DNA of 9,446 nucleotides from Gemmatimonadota bacterium (GCA_018678395.1 JAHHMJ010000515.1:1-9446), one strand, 5' to 3'. Shown: positions 1-7,235, counted from the stretch's first letter. Made by a program: numbers and translations. The notes: generated by a model from the sequence alone, not told the origin.

Positions 1-1
1 C

Positions 2-463
2 CGTGACGTCGAGGACCGCGTCGTCGCGACCGCCGTCACCGGCAACGCGGGTCGCTTCACCTTCTCGGGCCTCGAACAGGGCGCCTACCGCGTTCGCTTC
101 GTCGCCCCCGAGCTCGCCGGGCTCGATCCCCTCTTCGACGCGCTCGAGCCGGTCGAGTGGGACGTGGCGCTGTCGTCGGATCCGGTCGAACTCGTCTTCG
201 CAGTCGTCGGGCTCGTGCCGGCGCGCATCACGGGTACCGTGACCTGTGGGGGAGCACCGGCCGCCGATGTGGCGGTGCGTGTCATCGGTGGAGAGACCGA
301 TGCGACCGCGACGACGGATGAAGCCGGGATCTTCACGGCCCTCGACCTGTTGCCCGGAACGTACGCGGTGATTCCGCTTGAAGCCCCCTGTGCGCTCACT
401 CCGCAGTTTCGAGCGGCGACGGTGCGCCCCGGGCAGTTCGTCGATCTGAATTTCGGAGGATAG
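2..463 (+). CDS. Partial extracellular protein with two carboxypeptidase-regulatory-like beta-sandwich domains (C-terminal part)
   Basis: The frame is open from the left edge to the TAG stop, so the true start lies outside the window; an internal ATG at 164 is not a credible start because the same frame upstream codes for clear domain sequence. The visible 153 residues hold the end of one domain (about residues 1-69, with the pattern GRFTFSGLEQGAYRVRF) and a complete second copy (about 74-153, with ARITGTV, DEAGIFTALDLLPGTYAV and a final FVDLNF strand). This is the signature of carboxypeptidase-regulatory-like/SdrD-B-like folds, which serve as spacers or binding modules in exported proteins. 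The second copy has two cysteines (residues 82 and 130) that could form a disulfide, fitting a location outside the cytoplasm. The stop is immediately followed by the ATG of the di-heme enzyme gene, so the two are probably one operon. The full protein could be a surface adhesin-like protein, a lipoprotein, or an accessory to the di-heme enzyme; the part seen does not decide. Confidence 0.85.
   Translation, partial: RDVEDRVVATAVTGNAGRFTFSGLEQGAYRVRFVAPELAGLDPLFDALEPVEWDVALSSDPVELVFAVVGLVPARITGTVTCGGAPAADVAVRVIGGETDATATTDEAGIFTALDLLPGTYAVIPLEAPCALTPQFRAATVRPGQFVDLNFGG
455..460 (+). promoter_or_regulatory. Ribosome binding site inside the preceding reading frame
   Basis: GGAGGA forms the last two sense codons (Gly-Gly) of the upstream gene and lies only 3 bases (the TAG stop) before the ATG at 464. 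The spacing is shorter than usual, but this start keeps the positively charged n-region of the signal peptide. The next possible start (GTG at 494) would remove it. The arrangement implies that translation of the di-heme enzyme is coupled to the upstream gene. Confidence 0.6.
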
Positions 464-1702
464 ATGGTCCCACGGTGGGTTCGCCTCCGGGCGGTGGTGT
501 TCGGTGTCGGGGCCCTGGTGGCCTGCGGCGGCGAGGGGCCGACCGATGCCCCCGCCGACGGCGACGACCTGCGGACGCGGGCGGTCGCCGCGGGCCTCGT
601 GTCCCTCCCCGACGCGCCGATCTACCCCGTGGACAATCCGTACGTCGCGGAGCGTGTGGATCTCGGGCACCGTCTCTTCTTCGACCCCATCCTGTCGGGG
701 CCGCTGGATGTCGCCTGTTCGACCTGCCACCTGCCGCGCTTCGCGTTCGCCGACGGGCGCCAGTTCGCGGCGGGCGCCGGCGCGTCGGGGCTGGGTCCAG
801 AGCGGACCGTGCCGGGACCCTGGCCGCTGCGGCCCATGCCCCGCAACAGCCCGGCGGTTTTCAACATCGGGCACTACGGTCGCAACGGCACGACGCCCAC
901 GTCGAACGGGACGATGTTCTGGAGCGGCGCCGCATTCGGGCTCGAGGATCAGGTGCTGAACCCGATCGCGGCCGACAACGAGCTTCGGGGCACCACCTAC
1001 GCCAAGTCGGTCGCCGTCGACAGCGTCCTGGCGCGGCTGCGTGCGCTCGACGGCTACGTGGAGGGCTTCAGGGCCGCATTCCCCGAGATAGTCGCCAGCG
1101 TCGGCGATGCTCCCGAGGCGATCATTCGGCACTCGACGCTGCGGCTGGCCCTCGCGGCCTACCTGCGCGAACTCCGGACCCCCGACGCACCGATCGATCG
1201 CTGGCTCCGCGGCGACGACGAGGCGCTCGACGCGGCCGAGCGTCGTGGACTCGGGCTCTTCATCGACGAGGCCGGATGCGTCGCCTGTCACGCCGGGCCG
1301 CTCCTCAGCGACTTCTCGATGCACGTGATCGGCGCGCGCCAGGAGGGGGTCGGCCGCGACACCACCCGGAACGACGACCTCGGCTGGGGCGAGCACGGCG
1401 GCACCCCCTACTCCTTCCGTACGCCTCCGCTGCGACAGGTCGCCGAGACGGCGCCCTACCTGCACGCCGGCACGGCACCGACCCTGCTCGAGCTCCTGCG
1501 TTTCAAGAACCGGGGCCGCAGCGAGCATCCCTCGGTAAGCGACGATCGCCTGTCGCCGCACGTGCGGCCGCTGGGGTTGAGTGAGTCGCAGCTGCTCGAT
1601 CTCGCGACGTTCCTGGAAGCACTCACCGACGACGTCACGGTGCGGGGTCCGCTCTTCCGGGCCCCGCCCTCCGTGCCGAGTGGACTGGAGCCGCCCCGAT
1701 GA
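464..1702 (+). CDS. Di-heme cytochrome c peroxidase/MauG-family lipoprotein
   Basis: This 412-residue protein starts with a lipoprotein signal peptide: charged residues 4-9, a hydrophobic stretch, and the lipobox LVAC with Cys21 as the lipidated residue. Two covalent c-heme motifs are present, CSTCH (85-89) and CVACH (272-276). Between and after them are family hallmarks: LGHRLFFDPILSG (68-80), FAFADG (93-98), RNSPAVFN (127-134), GLEDQVLNPI (159-168) and FRTPPLRQVAETAPYLHAG (318-336). Family members are periplasmic: bacterial peroxidases reduce hydrogen peroxide using cytochrome c, while MauG and MbnH use a high-valent di-heme state to oxidise tryptophan in a partner protein. The sequence alone does not show which reaction applies, and I could not assign the distal heme ligand. 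The N-terminal block with a DNP motif (57-59) looks more like the MauG/MbnH branch than a classical peroxidase, which is a weak judgement. The gene overlaps the next lipoprotein gene by 4 bases (ATGA). Confidence 0.93.
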   Translation: MVPRWVRLRAVVFGVGALVACGGEGPTDAPADGDDLRTRAVAAGLVSLPDAPIYPVDNPYVAERVDLGHRLFFDPILSGPLDVACSTCHLPRFAFADGRQFAAGAGASGLGPERTVPGPWPLRPMPRNSPAVFNIGHYGRNGTTPTSNGTMFWSGAAFGLEDQVLNPIAADNELRGTTYAKSVAVDSVLARLRALDGYVEGFRAAFPEIVASVGDAPEAIIRHSTLRLALAAYLRELRTPDAPIDRWLRGDDEALDAAERRGLGLFIDEAGCVACHAGPLLSDFSMHVIGARQEGVGRDTTRNDDLGWGEHGGTPYSFRTPPLRQVAETAPYLHAGTAPTLLELLRFKNRGRSEHPSVSDDRLSPHVRPLGLSESQLLDLATFLEALTDDVTVRGPLFRAPPSVPSGLEPPR

Positions 1703-2709
1703 GGATTCGGCGGGCCGGTGCCGCCAGTCTCCTGGTGGCGCTTGGGCTCACGGCGTGCGGCGACGAGGTCGTGGGCCCGGGCGAAGGCGAGACCTTCGAG
1801 ATTGTCTTCGACGGCCTGGCCCGGGTTCCTGCCGCACAGGGCACCTTCACCGTCTGGGTCCACGACGGGGTCGATACCGTCGCGGTCGGCACGCTCGCTC
1901 CCGGCACCGACGCGGAAGACGTCGGTCCTTTCACCTTCACCCTGCCGCTCGCAGGCGCGCGGGGTGTGTTTCTGTCGGTCGAGCCGGCCGCCGACCCCTC
2001 GCCGGGACCGTCCGCATCGGTCGTGCTGAAGGGCGCCTTCGACGGCCGCTCGGCCACCCTGGTGGGTGAGGGCGCCCTGACCGACGGCCGCCCCCTCCAA
2101 ACGGATCCGGGAGCCCATTCCCTCTTCACGACCAGCAACAACTCGCAGGGGTATCCCTCGGCCGAGAATGCGGGGCTGTGGCTCTTCACGCTGACACCCT
2201 CGCGCAACGTGCACGGCACGCGCGAGGTGAAGGTGACCCCCCTCGAGCCGGGCTGGACCTACGAGGGGTGGCTCGTGTGGCAGGGTACGCCGAAGGTGTG
2301 GATCTCGTACGGCAAGTTCCGGCCCGACGAGACCAGTCTCCTGACCTCGCGGGACGATACGGGAACGGGGCCGTTCGCGGGGCCGGAGGACTTCCGCAAT
2401 GCGGGCGTCGAGGACGTGCCCGGAGAAGAGTGGACGACCGACGTGGTCGCACGCGAGCTCGGCATCGAGTTGCCCGGCGGATTCGACCTCCCGTTGGAGG
2501 TCGACGCGGTCGACGACGCAGGGGACGCGCTATGGCATCATGTGATCAGCATCGAGCCCGCGTTCGACCTCGTCGAGGGCCCGGTCGCGGGGGCGCCGTT
2601 CGTCGTGCGACCCTACGAAAACGCGATCGGCGCCGGCGGCCCCGGTGTGCCCCGGACGATCCTGCTCGCCCGTCCCCTTCCCAACGGGATCGTCCGCCCC
2701 GTCGGGTGA
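1699..2709 (+). CDS. Tryptophan-rich lipoprotein with two RskA-like (anti-sigma-K C-terminal type) regions, no known function
   Basis: The 336-residue product has a lipoprotein signal peptide with lipobox LTAC (Cys20). Cys20 is the only cysteine, so there are no disulfides or heme sites. Two regions share a pattern typical of the extracellular domain of RskA-type anti-sigma factors. The first, about residues 42-112, runs from VPAAQGTFTVWV through FLSVEPAADPSPGPSASVVL. The second, about 181-305, runs from LEPGWTYEGWLVW and GKF (205-207) to HHVISIEPAFD and EGPVAGAPFVV. No transmembrane helix or zinc-binding anti-sigma domain is present, so it is not a normal anti-sigma factor. Trp186, 191, 194 and 201 lie within 16 residues, with Tyr188 and Tyr204 close by. 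The ATG overlaps the stop of the di-heme gene, and GGAG at 1687-1690 with 8-base spacing supports this start. I do not recognise a named family over the full length. A role as partner or substrate of the di-heme enzyme is inferred from position and the Trp cluster. Confidence 0.88.
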   Translation: MRIRRAGAASLLVALGLTACGDEVVGPGEGETFEIVFDGLARVPAAQGTFTVWVHDGVDTVAVGTLAPGTDAEDVGPFTFTLPLAGARGVFLSVEPAADPSPGPSASVVLKGAFDGRSATLVGEGALTDGRPLQTDPGAHSLFTTSNNSQGYPSAENAGLWLFTLTPSRNVHGTREVKVTPLEPGWTYEGWLVWQGTPKVWISYGKFRPDETSLLTSRDDTGTGPFAGPEDFRNAGVEDVPGEEWTTDVVARELGIELPGGFDLPLEVDAVDDAGDALWHHVISIEPAFDLVEGPVAGAPFVVRPYENAIGAGGPGVPRTILLARPLPNGIVRPVG

Positions 2710-2755
2710 CCCCCCGGAAGTCCCGCAGAACTCCGTAGACGAAGCGTCGAATTGC

Positions 2756-2784
2756 TTGACGTCACGGGGGTTGAGGCGCATTCT
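2756..2784 (+). promoter_or_regulatory. Weak sigma-70-like promoter candidate for the SusC/SusD operon
   Basis: TTGACG at 2756-2761 matches 5 of 6 bases of the -35 consensus. At a 17-base spacing, CATTCT (2779-2784) matches only 3 of 6 bases of the -10 consensus. It is the best pair I found in the gap and would leave a leader of roughly 165 bases. The poor -10 means it could be chance, or the operon may use an alternative sigma factor. Confidence 0.22.
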
Positions 2785-2940
2785 GGCGAAGACGACAGGC
2801 ACCCTTTCCGTTCCTTCAACTTCGGAGTCGATTCCGACCCTCTTTCGTTCGCACGTAGGCGCAGGACTTCCCACCCCGCCTCCCTCGGGGTGAACCACGT
2901 GTTCTCCGGCCGTCGCCGGTCGCCGGCCCAAGCTCAGATC

Positions 2941-2946
2941 GGAGGA
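2941..2946 (+). promoter_or_regulatory. Ribosome binding site of the SusC-like gene
   Basis: GGAGGA lies 8 bases before the ATG at 2955. It fixes this start, which also gives a standard signal peptide. Confidence 0.8.
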
Positions 2947-2954
2947 TCTCTCTG

Positions 2955-5900
2955 ATGCAATCTCCGAAATACCCATTCCGTAGAGCGTGGTCGCTGGTCG
3001 TGGCCCTGCTCGCATTCACCGCCCCCGCGGTCGCGGCCCAGGAAACCGGCCGGATCACGGGTCGGGTGACCGCGGCGTCCACTCTGGCGCCGCTCAGCGG
3101 CGCTCAGGTCTCCGTGTCGGCGCTCCGTCTCGGCGCGCTGACCAACGACGACGGTCGCTTCGTGATCTTCAACGTCCCCGTGGGCACGCACACGCTGCGG
3201 GTCGATATCATCGGGTACGGCTCCACGGAGCAGCAGGTCACGGTCACGGCGGAGGGTACCGCCACGGCCGACTTCGCGCTCACCGAGACGGCGGTCGCAC
3301 TCGAAGAACTCGTCGTCACCGGCACGGCCGCCGAAGTCCGCGCCCGGGAGGTCGGCAACTCGCTCGACGCGATCACCTCGCGCGATATCGAGAACATGCC
3401 CGTGACCAACCCCGAGAACATCCTCGGCGGTCGGATTCCGGGCGTGACCGTGTCGCAGCCCGGAGGACAGCCAGGCGCAGGTGGCACGATCCGCATCCGC
3501 GGCCAGAACACGGCGTCGCAGACTCCCGAGCCGCTCATCTACATCGACGGTGTCCGGGTCTACAACCTGCCGGTATCGGCGGGTGCGAGTGCCCGGGTCG
3601 CGTTTTCCCCGCTCCAGGACATCGCCGCCGAGGACATCGAGCGCATCGAGGTCATCAAGGGCGCGTCGGCGACGACGCTGTACGGGACCGAGGCCGCCGG
3701 TGGCGTGATCCAGATCTTCACCAAGCGTGGTATCGCGGGCGCGCCCATCTGGGCGGGCGAGATCACGACGGGCGTGGCCAACATGCAGAAGCTCGGCGAT
3801 CCGGACGATCCGACAGAGCTCTACACACGCTGCGACGCCGATCTGTTCGGCCTGTCGCAGAGCAGCAGCTCGCTGGGTGAGCGGGTCGACTTCGTCGATC
3901 CCACCTGCCCCTCGTCGGGCCGCTGGTTCGAAAACGGCGTCCAGCAGCGGTATTCGCTGTCGGTGCGTGGCGGGAGCGAGTCGGTGTCGTACTTCGTATC
4001 GGGCAACTACAGCGACGCCGACGGTACCCTGCCCACGCAGAACTCGAAGGACGGGGGCTTCCGGGCCAACGTCGACCTGCGCCCCCTCGACAACCTGTCG
4101 GTGGCGCTCAACACGGCCTACACCCGGCGGAGCTCGCGCTTCGTCGAAGACGGCAACAACGGCGACGGCTTCCTGCTGAACGTCGGTCGTGGCACGAACG
4201 GCAACTTCAAGGGCGGAAAAGGCGACGACTGTGACGGCGTGAGCGTTCTCTGCGTCTCCAACGCCTACCTCTTCGACTCCGAGAACACGGCGACGAGCGA
4301 CCGGTACACGACCGGGATGGTCATCACCTATGACGCCACGGACAACATCTCGAACCGCTTCTCGGTCGGCTGGGACTACCTAAACCTGACCTCCGAGCAG
4401 TGGGAGCCCTTCGGCTACCTGCGTACGCCGCTCGGAAACTTCTCGAGCACGACCGACACGCGTGAGAAGCTTTCGTTGGACTACACGGGCTCGCTGTCGA
4501 ACGCCTTCGGATCCCACTTCACCTCGACCTTCTCGTGGGGGGGGCAGATCTTCCGCGACCGCTTCCGCCAGAAGTTCGCGAGCACGGCCGACTTCTCCGG
4601 TCCGGGCCGGCCCATCCTGACTTCGGGTGCCGCGGCGCCCGGTATCGGCGATGTGGTTCTGCAGTTCACCAACGCCGGCTTCTTCCTGCAGGAGGTGGTG
4701 GGCTACCAGGACCGTCTCTTCCTGACCGCCGGGCTGCGGGTCGACGGAAACTCGGCCTTCGGTGACGACTTCGGGCTGCAGTACTACCCGAAGGTCAGCA
4801 CCTCGCTGATCCTGTCGGACTACGAGTTCTGGCCGACCGACTTCATCGACACCTTCAAACTCCGCGGCGCGGTCGGCGAGTCGGGCAAGGCGCCCGGCGT
4901 GTTCGACAAGCTGCGGACGTGGACTCCCGTGACCGAACAGCCGGGCTCGGGTGGCTTCACGCCGGGCGACGTCGGCAACTCCGAGGTGGGTCCCGAGCGG
5001 ACCCGTGAGATCGAGTTCGGCTTCGACGCGTCGTTCCTGAACGGACTGTTCGGCCTCGAGTTGACGCACTACCGCACCCGCACCACCGACGCGCTGATTC
5101 CCGTGACCCTGCCGCCGTCGAACGGCTTCCTCGCCACGTCGATCCAGAACGTGGGTGAGATCAAGGGGAACGGCACCGAGTTCCAGATCACCGTCAACCC
5201 GATCCGGACCGAGGGCCTGGACTGGCGTGTGCAGGCGAATCTGGGCTTCAACGAGAATGAAGCGATCGACCTCGACGGTCAGGAGATCTTCGCCGACAAC
5301 AAGGCCGGCGTGCGCGAGGGCTATCCCGTACCGTCGTACTTCGGGCGCAAGGTCATGAACCCGGACGAGCTCGCCGAGCCGCAGATCGAGACCGACCAGT
5401 ACTATGGACCGGTGAACCCCACGCGGATCGTGGGGCTCAACTCGACCCTGACCTTGAACCAGGCGCTGACGCTCGACGTGCTCTTCGAGCATCAGGGCGG
5501 TCACTTCCTGCCCCAGTACACGGGCTATCAGAATGGACGTCGGGGCGTGTGGTTCCCCTGCTTCGACGTGCAGGCGGCGCTCGTCGCGCAAGAGAACGGC
5601 GACAACGGGCCCGTCGCACAGTACACCGCCGAAGAGCGCGCCAAGTGCCGGATGAACGGCATCGGTGGCTTCAATTCCGATTTCTGGATCGAGTCGGCCG
5701 ATTTCTGGAAGCTGCGGCAGCTCGCCGTGACCTACCAGCTTCCGACGAACCTGATCGAGTCGTTCGCCTCGCGGGCGAGCGTGACTCTGGCTGGGAGCAA
5801 CCTGTTCCTCTGGACGGATTACTCCGGGGTCGACCCCGAAGTGGAGGACTTCCGTGACCGCGCCGAGGGTGGCGTGTACGACGGGAACGGGGACTACGGT

Positions 5901-5966
5901 CGTCGGGAGTACTACAACATCCCGACACCGCGGACCTTCCTGCTCTCCTTCCGCGTCACGTTCTGA
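2955..5966 (+). CDS. SusC/RagA-family TonB-dependent outer membrane transporter
   Basis: The 1003-residue protein is a TonB-energised beta-barrel that, with its SusD partner, imports oligomers (glycans or peptides in known cases) across the outer membrane. Domains in order are: signal peptide (about 1-28, ending AVAA); a carboxypeptidase-regulatory-like N-terminal extension (about 31-111, with GRITGRVT, DDGRFVIFNVPVGTHTLRV); a TonB-box-like segment LEELVVTGT (116-124); the plug (about 130-260); and the barrel to the end, closing with the aromatic C-terminus FRVTF. Plug hallmarks of the SusC family are PLIYIDGVRV (193-202) and IERIEVIKGASATTLYGTEAAGG (228-250), followed by a VIQIFTKRG strand. 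Length is normal for the family and there is no frameshift. The mature chain has six cysteines that fall into three close pairs (293/318, 426/433, 869/898), probably in surface loops. The SusD gene follows after 12 bases. Substrate cannot be deduced, because no hydrolase or transporter gene lies in the same unit. Confidence 0.96.
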   Translation: MQSPKYPFRRAWSLVVALLAFTAPAVAAQETGRITGRVTAASTLAPLSGAQVSVSALRLGALTNDDGRFVIFNVPVGTHTLRVDIIGYGSTEQQVTVTAEGTATADFALTETAVALEELVVTGTAAEVRAREVGNSLDAITSRDIENMPVTNPENILGGRIPGVTVSQPGGQPGAGGTIRIRGQNTASQTPEPLIYIDGVRVYNLPVSAGASARVAFSPLQDIAAEDIERIEVIKGASATTLYGTEAAGGVIQIFTKRGIAGAPIWAGEITTGVANMQKLGDPDDPTELYTRCDADLFGLSQSSSSLGERVDFVDPTCPSSGRWFENGVQQRYSLSVRGGSESVSYFVSGNYSDADGTLPTQNSKDGGFRANVDLRPLDNLSVALNTAYTRRSSRFVEDGNNGDGFLLNVGRGTNGNFKGGKGDDCDGVSVLCVSNAYLFDSENTATSDRYTTGMVITYDATDNISNRFSVGWDYLNLTSEQWEPFGYLRTPLGNFSSTTDTREKLSLDYTGSLSNAFGSHFTSTFSWGGQIFRDRFRQKFASTADFSGPGRPILTSGAAAPGIGDVVLQFTNAGFFLQEVVGYQDRLFLTAGLRVDGNSAFGDDFGLQYYPKVSTSLILSDYEFWPTDFIDTFKLRGAVGESGKAPGVFDKLRTWTPVTEQPGSGGFTPGDVGNSEVGPERTREIEFGFDASFLNGLFGLELTHYRTRTTDALIPVTLPPSNGFLATSIQNVGEIKGNGTEFQITVNPIRTEGLDWRVQANLGFNENEAIDLDGQEIFADNKAGVREGYPVPSYFGRKVMNPDELAEPQIETDQYYGPVNPTRIVGLNSTLTLNQALTLDVLFEHQGGHFLPQYTGYQNGRRGVWFPCFDVQAALVAQENGDNGPVAQYTAEERAKCRMNGIGGFNSDFWIESADFWKLRQLAVTYQLPTNLIESFASRASVTLAGSNLFLWTDYSGVDPEVEDFRDRAEGGVYDGNGDYGRREYYNIPTPRTFLLSFRVTF

Positions 5967-5971
5967 GGAGG
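5966..5971 (+). promoter_or_regulatory. Ribosome binding site of the SusD-like gene, overlapping the upstream stop
   Basis: AGGAGG begins at the last base of the SusC TGA stop and lies 7 bases before the ATG at 5979. This perfect site supports the start, and its overlap with the stop suggests the two subunits are translated in step. Confidence 0.75.
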
Positions 5972-5978
5972 GCGTACG

Positions 5979-7208
5979 ATGAACAATACGATCAAGAAGT
6001 TCCTGACGCTGTCGCTCACTCTGCCGGCATTGGCCTGCTCCGAGGTCCTCACGCTCGACGTCGAGGCTCCCGGACGGATCAACGACGGTGACCTCAACAC
6101 TCCGGACGCCATCCCCGGCATCATCTCGGGGATGTCGTACGATCTGAGCCAGGCCATCGACGGGGCGCTTCAGGACATCGCGCTCGCGTCGGGCGATCTC
6201 TGGCATTCGGGCTCGTACGACTTCGGGACCTACCCTCGGGGGATTCTCCTGCAGGAGCCCGAGGACTGGGACGGCGAGTTCGGCTCGTTCCAGCAGGCGC
6301 GCTGGGTGGCCGAGGACGGCCTCCGGCGTATCGCCGGCATTCTGGAGCCCGACGCGTTCGAGCGTAACGCCGACGTGGCGCGGGGCTATCTGCTAGCCGG
6401 ATTCGCGAACCGCTGGCTCGGCGAGGTGCAGTGCTCGTCGACGATCGACGGCGGCCCCGAGGTACCGCGTACGGAGCACTTCAACCGTGCGGACAGCCTC
6501 TTCAGCCGCGCGATCAGCGTGGGCGGGGCGTCCGGCGCAAACGCCATCGTCGAGGCGGCCTACGGTGGGCGCGCCTCCATCCGGGCCTGGCTGGGGAACT
6601 GGGCACAGGCCGCGCTCGACGCGCAGCAGGTTGGCGCCGGCTTCGAGTACGTCGCCGTCTTCAGCACCGTGTCGGGTGCCATCGAGAACGACCTCGTCTT
6701 CGAGACGAACAACCGGCGGGAGTTCACCGTCTTCAACACCATCTGGGAAACCCAGCCGCAGGACGACCCGCGCGTACCGTGGGAGATCCCGCTCGACAAC
6801 GCCGGCCAGGTGTTGAAGGGCCAGGACGGCGAGACCGATTTCTATCGGCAGCTGAAGTACCTGGACCAGGACGCCGACGTGCCGTTGACCCACGGTCCCG
6901 AGATGCTGATCCTGCGGGCTGAGGCCGCGCTTCGGGACGGCAGCGTGGGCCAGATGACCGGGCTGATCAACCAGGCGCGGGCCGAGTATGGCCTGGACCC
7001 GATCGCCGAGCCGGCGACCGTGGCCGATGCATGGCCCGTACTTCGCTTCGAGCGGGCGGCCGTGCTGTGGCTCGAAGGGCGTCGACTCTGGGACCTCCAC
7101 CGCTGGGAGGCGGAGGGTGGTGCGGTGGCCGACCCGTTCTCACAGGGTCGCGACACCTGTTTCCCGATCTCCGACGAGGAACGTCGGGTGAACCCCAACC
7201 TCTCGTGA
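5979..7208 (+). CDS. SusD/RagB-family outer-membrane substrate-binding lipoprotein
   Basis: The 409-residue partner of the SusC-like transporter is a surface lipoprotein that caps the barrel and binds the substrate. The lipobox is ALAC with Cys20. The helical N-terminal part shows the family layout: an early helix (residues about 44-63), WHSGSYDFGTYPR (75-87), then a TPR-like core with AYGGRASIRAWLGNWAQAALDA (194-215). The C-terminal part carries strong family motifs: MLILRAEAALRDGSVGQMTGLINQAR (309-334), VLRFERAAVLWLEGRRLWDLHRW (354-376) and CFPISDEERRVNPNLS (394-409). The last is the usual ending, so the protein is complete even though it is shorter than the 450-600 residues common in Bacteroidota. 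Two cysteines (152 and 394) remain in the mature chain and could pair. The gene is followed by a strong terminator. The family is confident; the ligand is unknown. Confidence 0.94.
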   Translation: MNNTIKKFLTLSLTLPALACSEVLTLDVEAPGRINDGDLNTPDAIPGIISGMSYDLSQAIDGALQDIALASGDLWHSGSYDFGTYPRGILLQEPEDWDGEFGSFQQARWVAEDGLRRIAGILEPDAFERNADVARGYLLAGFANRWLGEVQCSSTIDGGPEVPRTEHFNRADSLFSRAISVGGASGANAIVEAAYGGRASIRAWLGNWAQAALDAQQVGAGFEYVAVFSTVSGAIENDLVFETNNRREFTVFNTIWETQPQDDPRVPWEIPLDNAGQVLKGQDGETDFYRQLKYLDQDADVPLTHGPEMLILRAEAALRDGSVGQMTGLINQARAEYGLDPIAEPATVADAWPVLRFERAAVLWLEGRRLWDLHRWEAEGGAVADPFSQGRDTCFPISDEERRVNPNLS

Positions 7209-7235
7209 ACGCCTGAGTAGCGGGCAGGGTATGTG

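Larger units (their letters stand above)
2710..2954. other. 245-base intergenic region before the transporter operon
   Basis: No open frame with a plausible ribosome site and family signature was found here on either strand. The region separates two units on the same strand, so it should hold the promoter and leader of the SusC/SusD operon. Visible structure includes a TTGACG -35-like hexamer (2756-2761). A short hairpin, TCGGAG/TTCCGA (2822-2827 with 2832-2837, loop TCGA), contains one G-T pair. A CACGTG palindrome lies at 2896-2901, inside the inverted repeat GAAC/GTTC (2892-2895 and 2901-2904). A TCGCCGG tandem pair lies at 2913-2926, about 15 bases before the ribosome site. No convincing terminator for the upstream unit is seen: only a 4-bp CGGG/CCCG pairing around 2703-2716, with no T-run. 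Confidence 0.6.

Noticed and set aside
475..1584. Open frame of 369 codons on the plus strand overlapping the di-heme enzyme gene
   Set aside because: The translation is dominated by Arg, Gly, Ala and Pro with no motif, while the other frame has two heme sites and several family motifs.
1456..2214. Minus-strand open frame spanning the junction of the di-heme and lipoprotein genes
   Set aside because: It covers parts of two well-supported genes on the opposite strand and has low-complexity composition.
1699..2709. Calling the Trp-rich lipoprotein an anti-sigma factor or an MbnP homologue
   Set aside because: It has no transmembrane helix and no cytoplasmic zinc-binding anti-sigma domain, no sigma factor gene is visible, and it lacks the cysteine motif of MbnP-type proteins. 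Only the neighbour type and a fold-like pattern are shared.
2696..2722. Possible terminator after the first operon
   Set aside because: Only a 4-bp CGGG/CCCG pairing is found and no T-run follows, so the evidence is too weak.
2913..2926. Tandem TCGCCGG pair as a CRISPR-like or mobile-element repeat
   Set aside because: There are only two copies of a 7-base unit, with no spacers, terminal repeats or transposase nearby. Chance in GC-rich DNA is the simplest explanation.
4380..6206. Long open frame (608 codons) on the minus strand opposite the SusC-like gene
   Set aside because: It lies antisense to an intact, clearly recognisable transporter. Its translation is rich in Arg, Val, Glu and Gly with no domain pattern, which is the usual shadow of GC-rich coding DNA with G/C at third positions.
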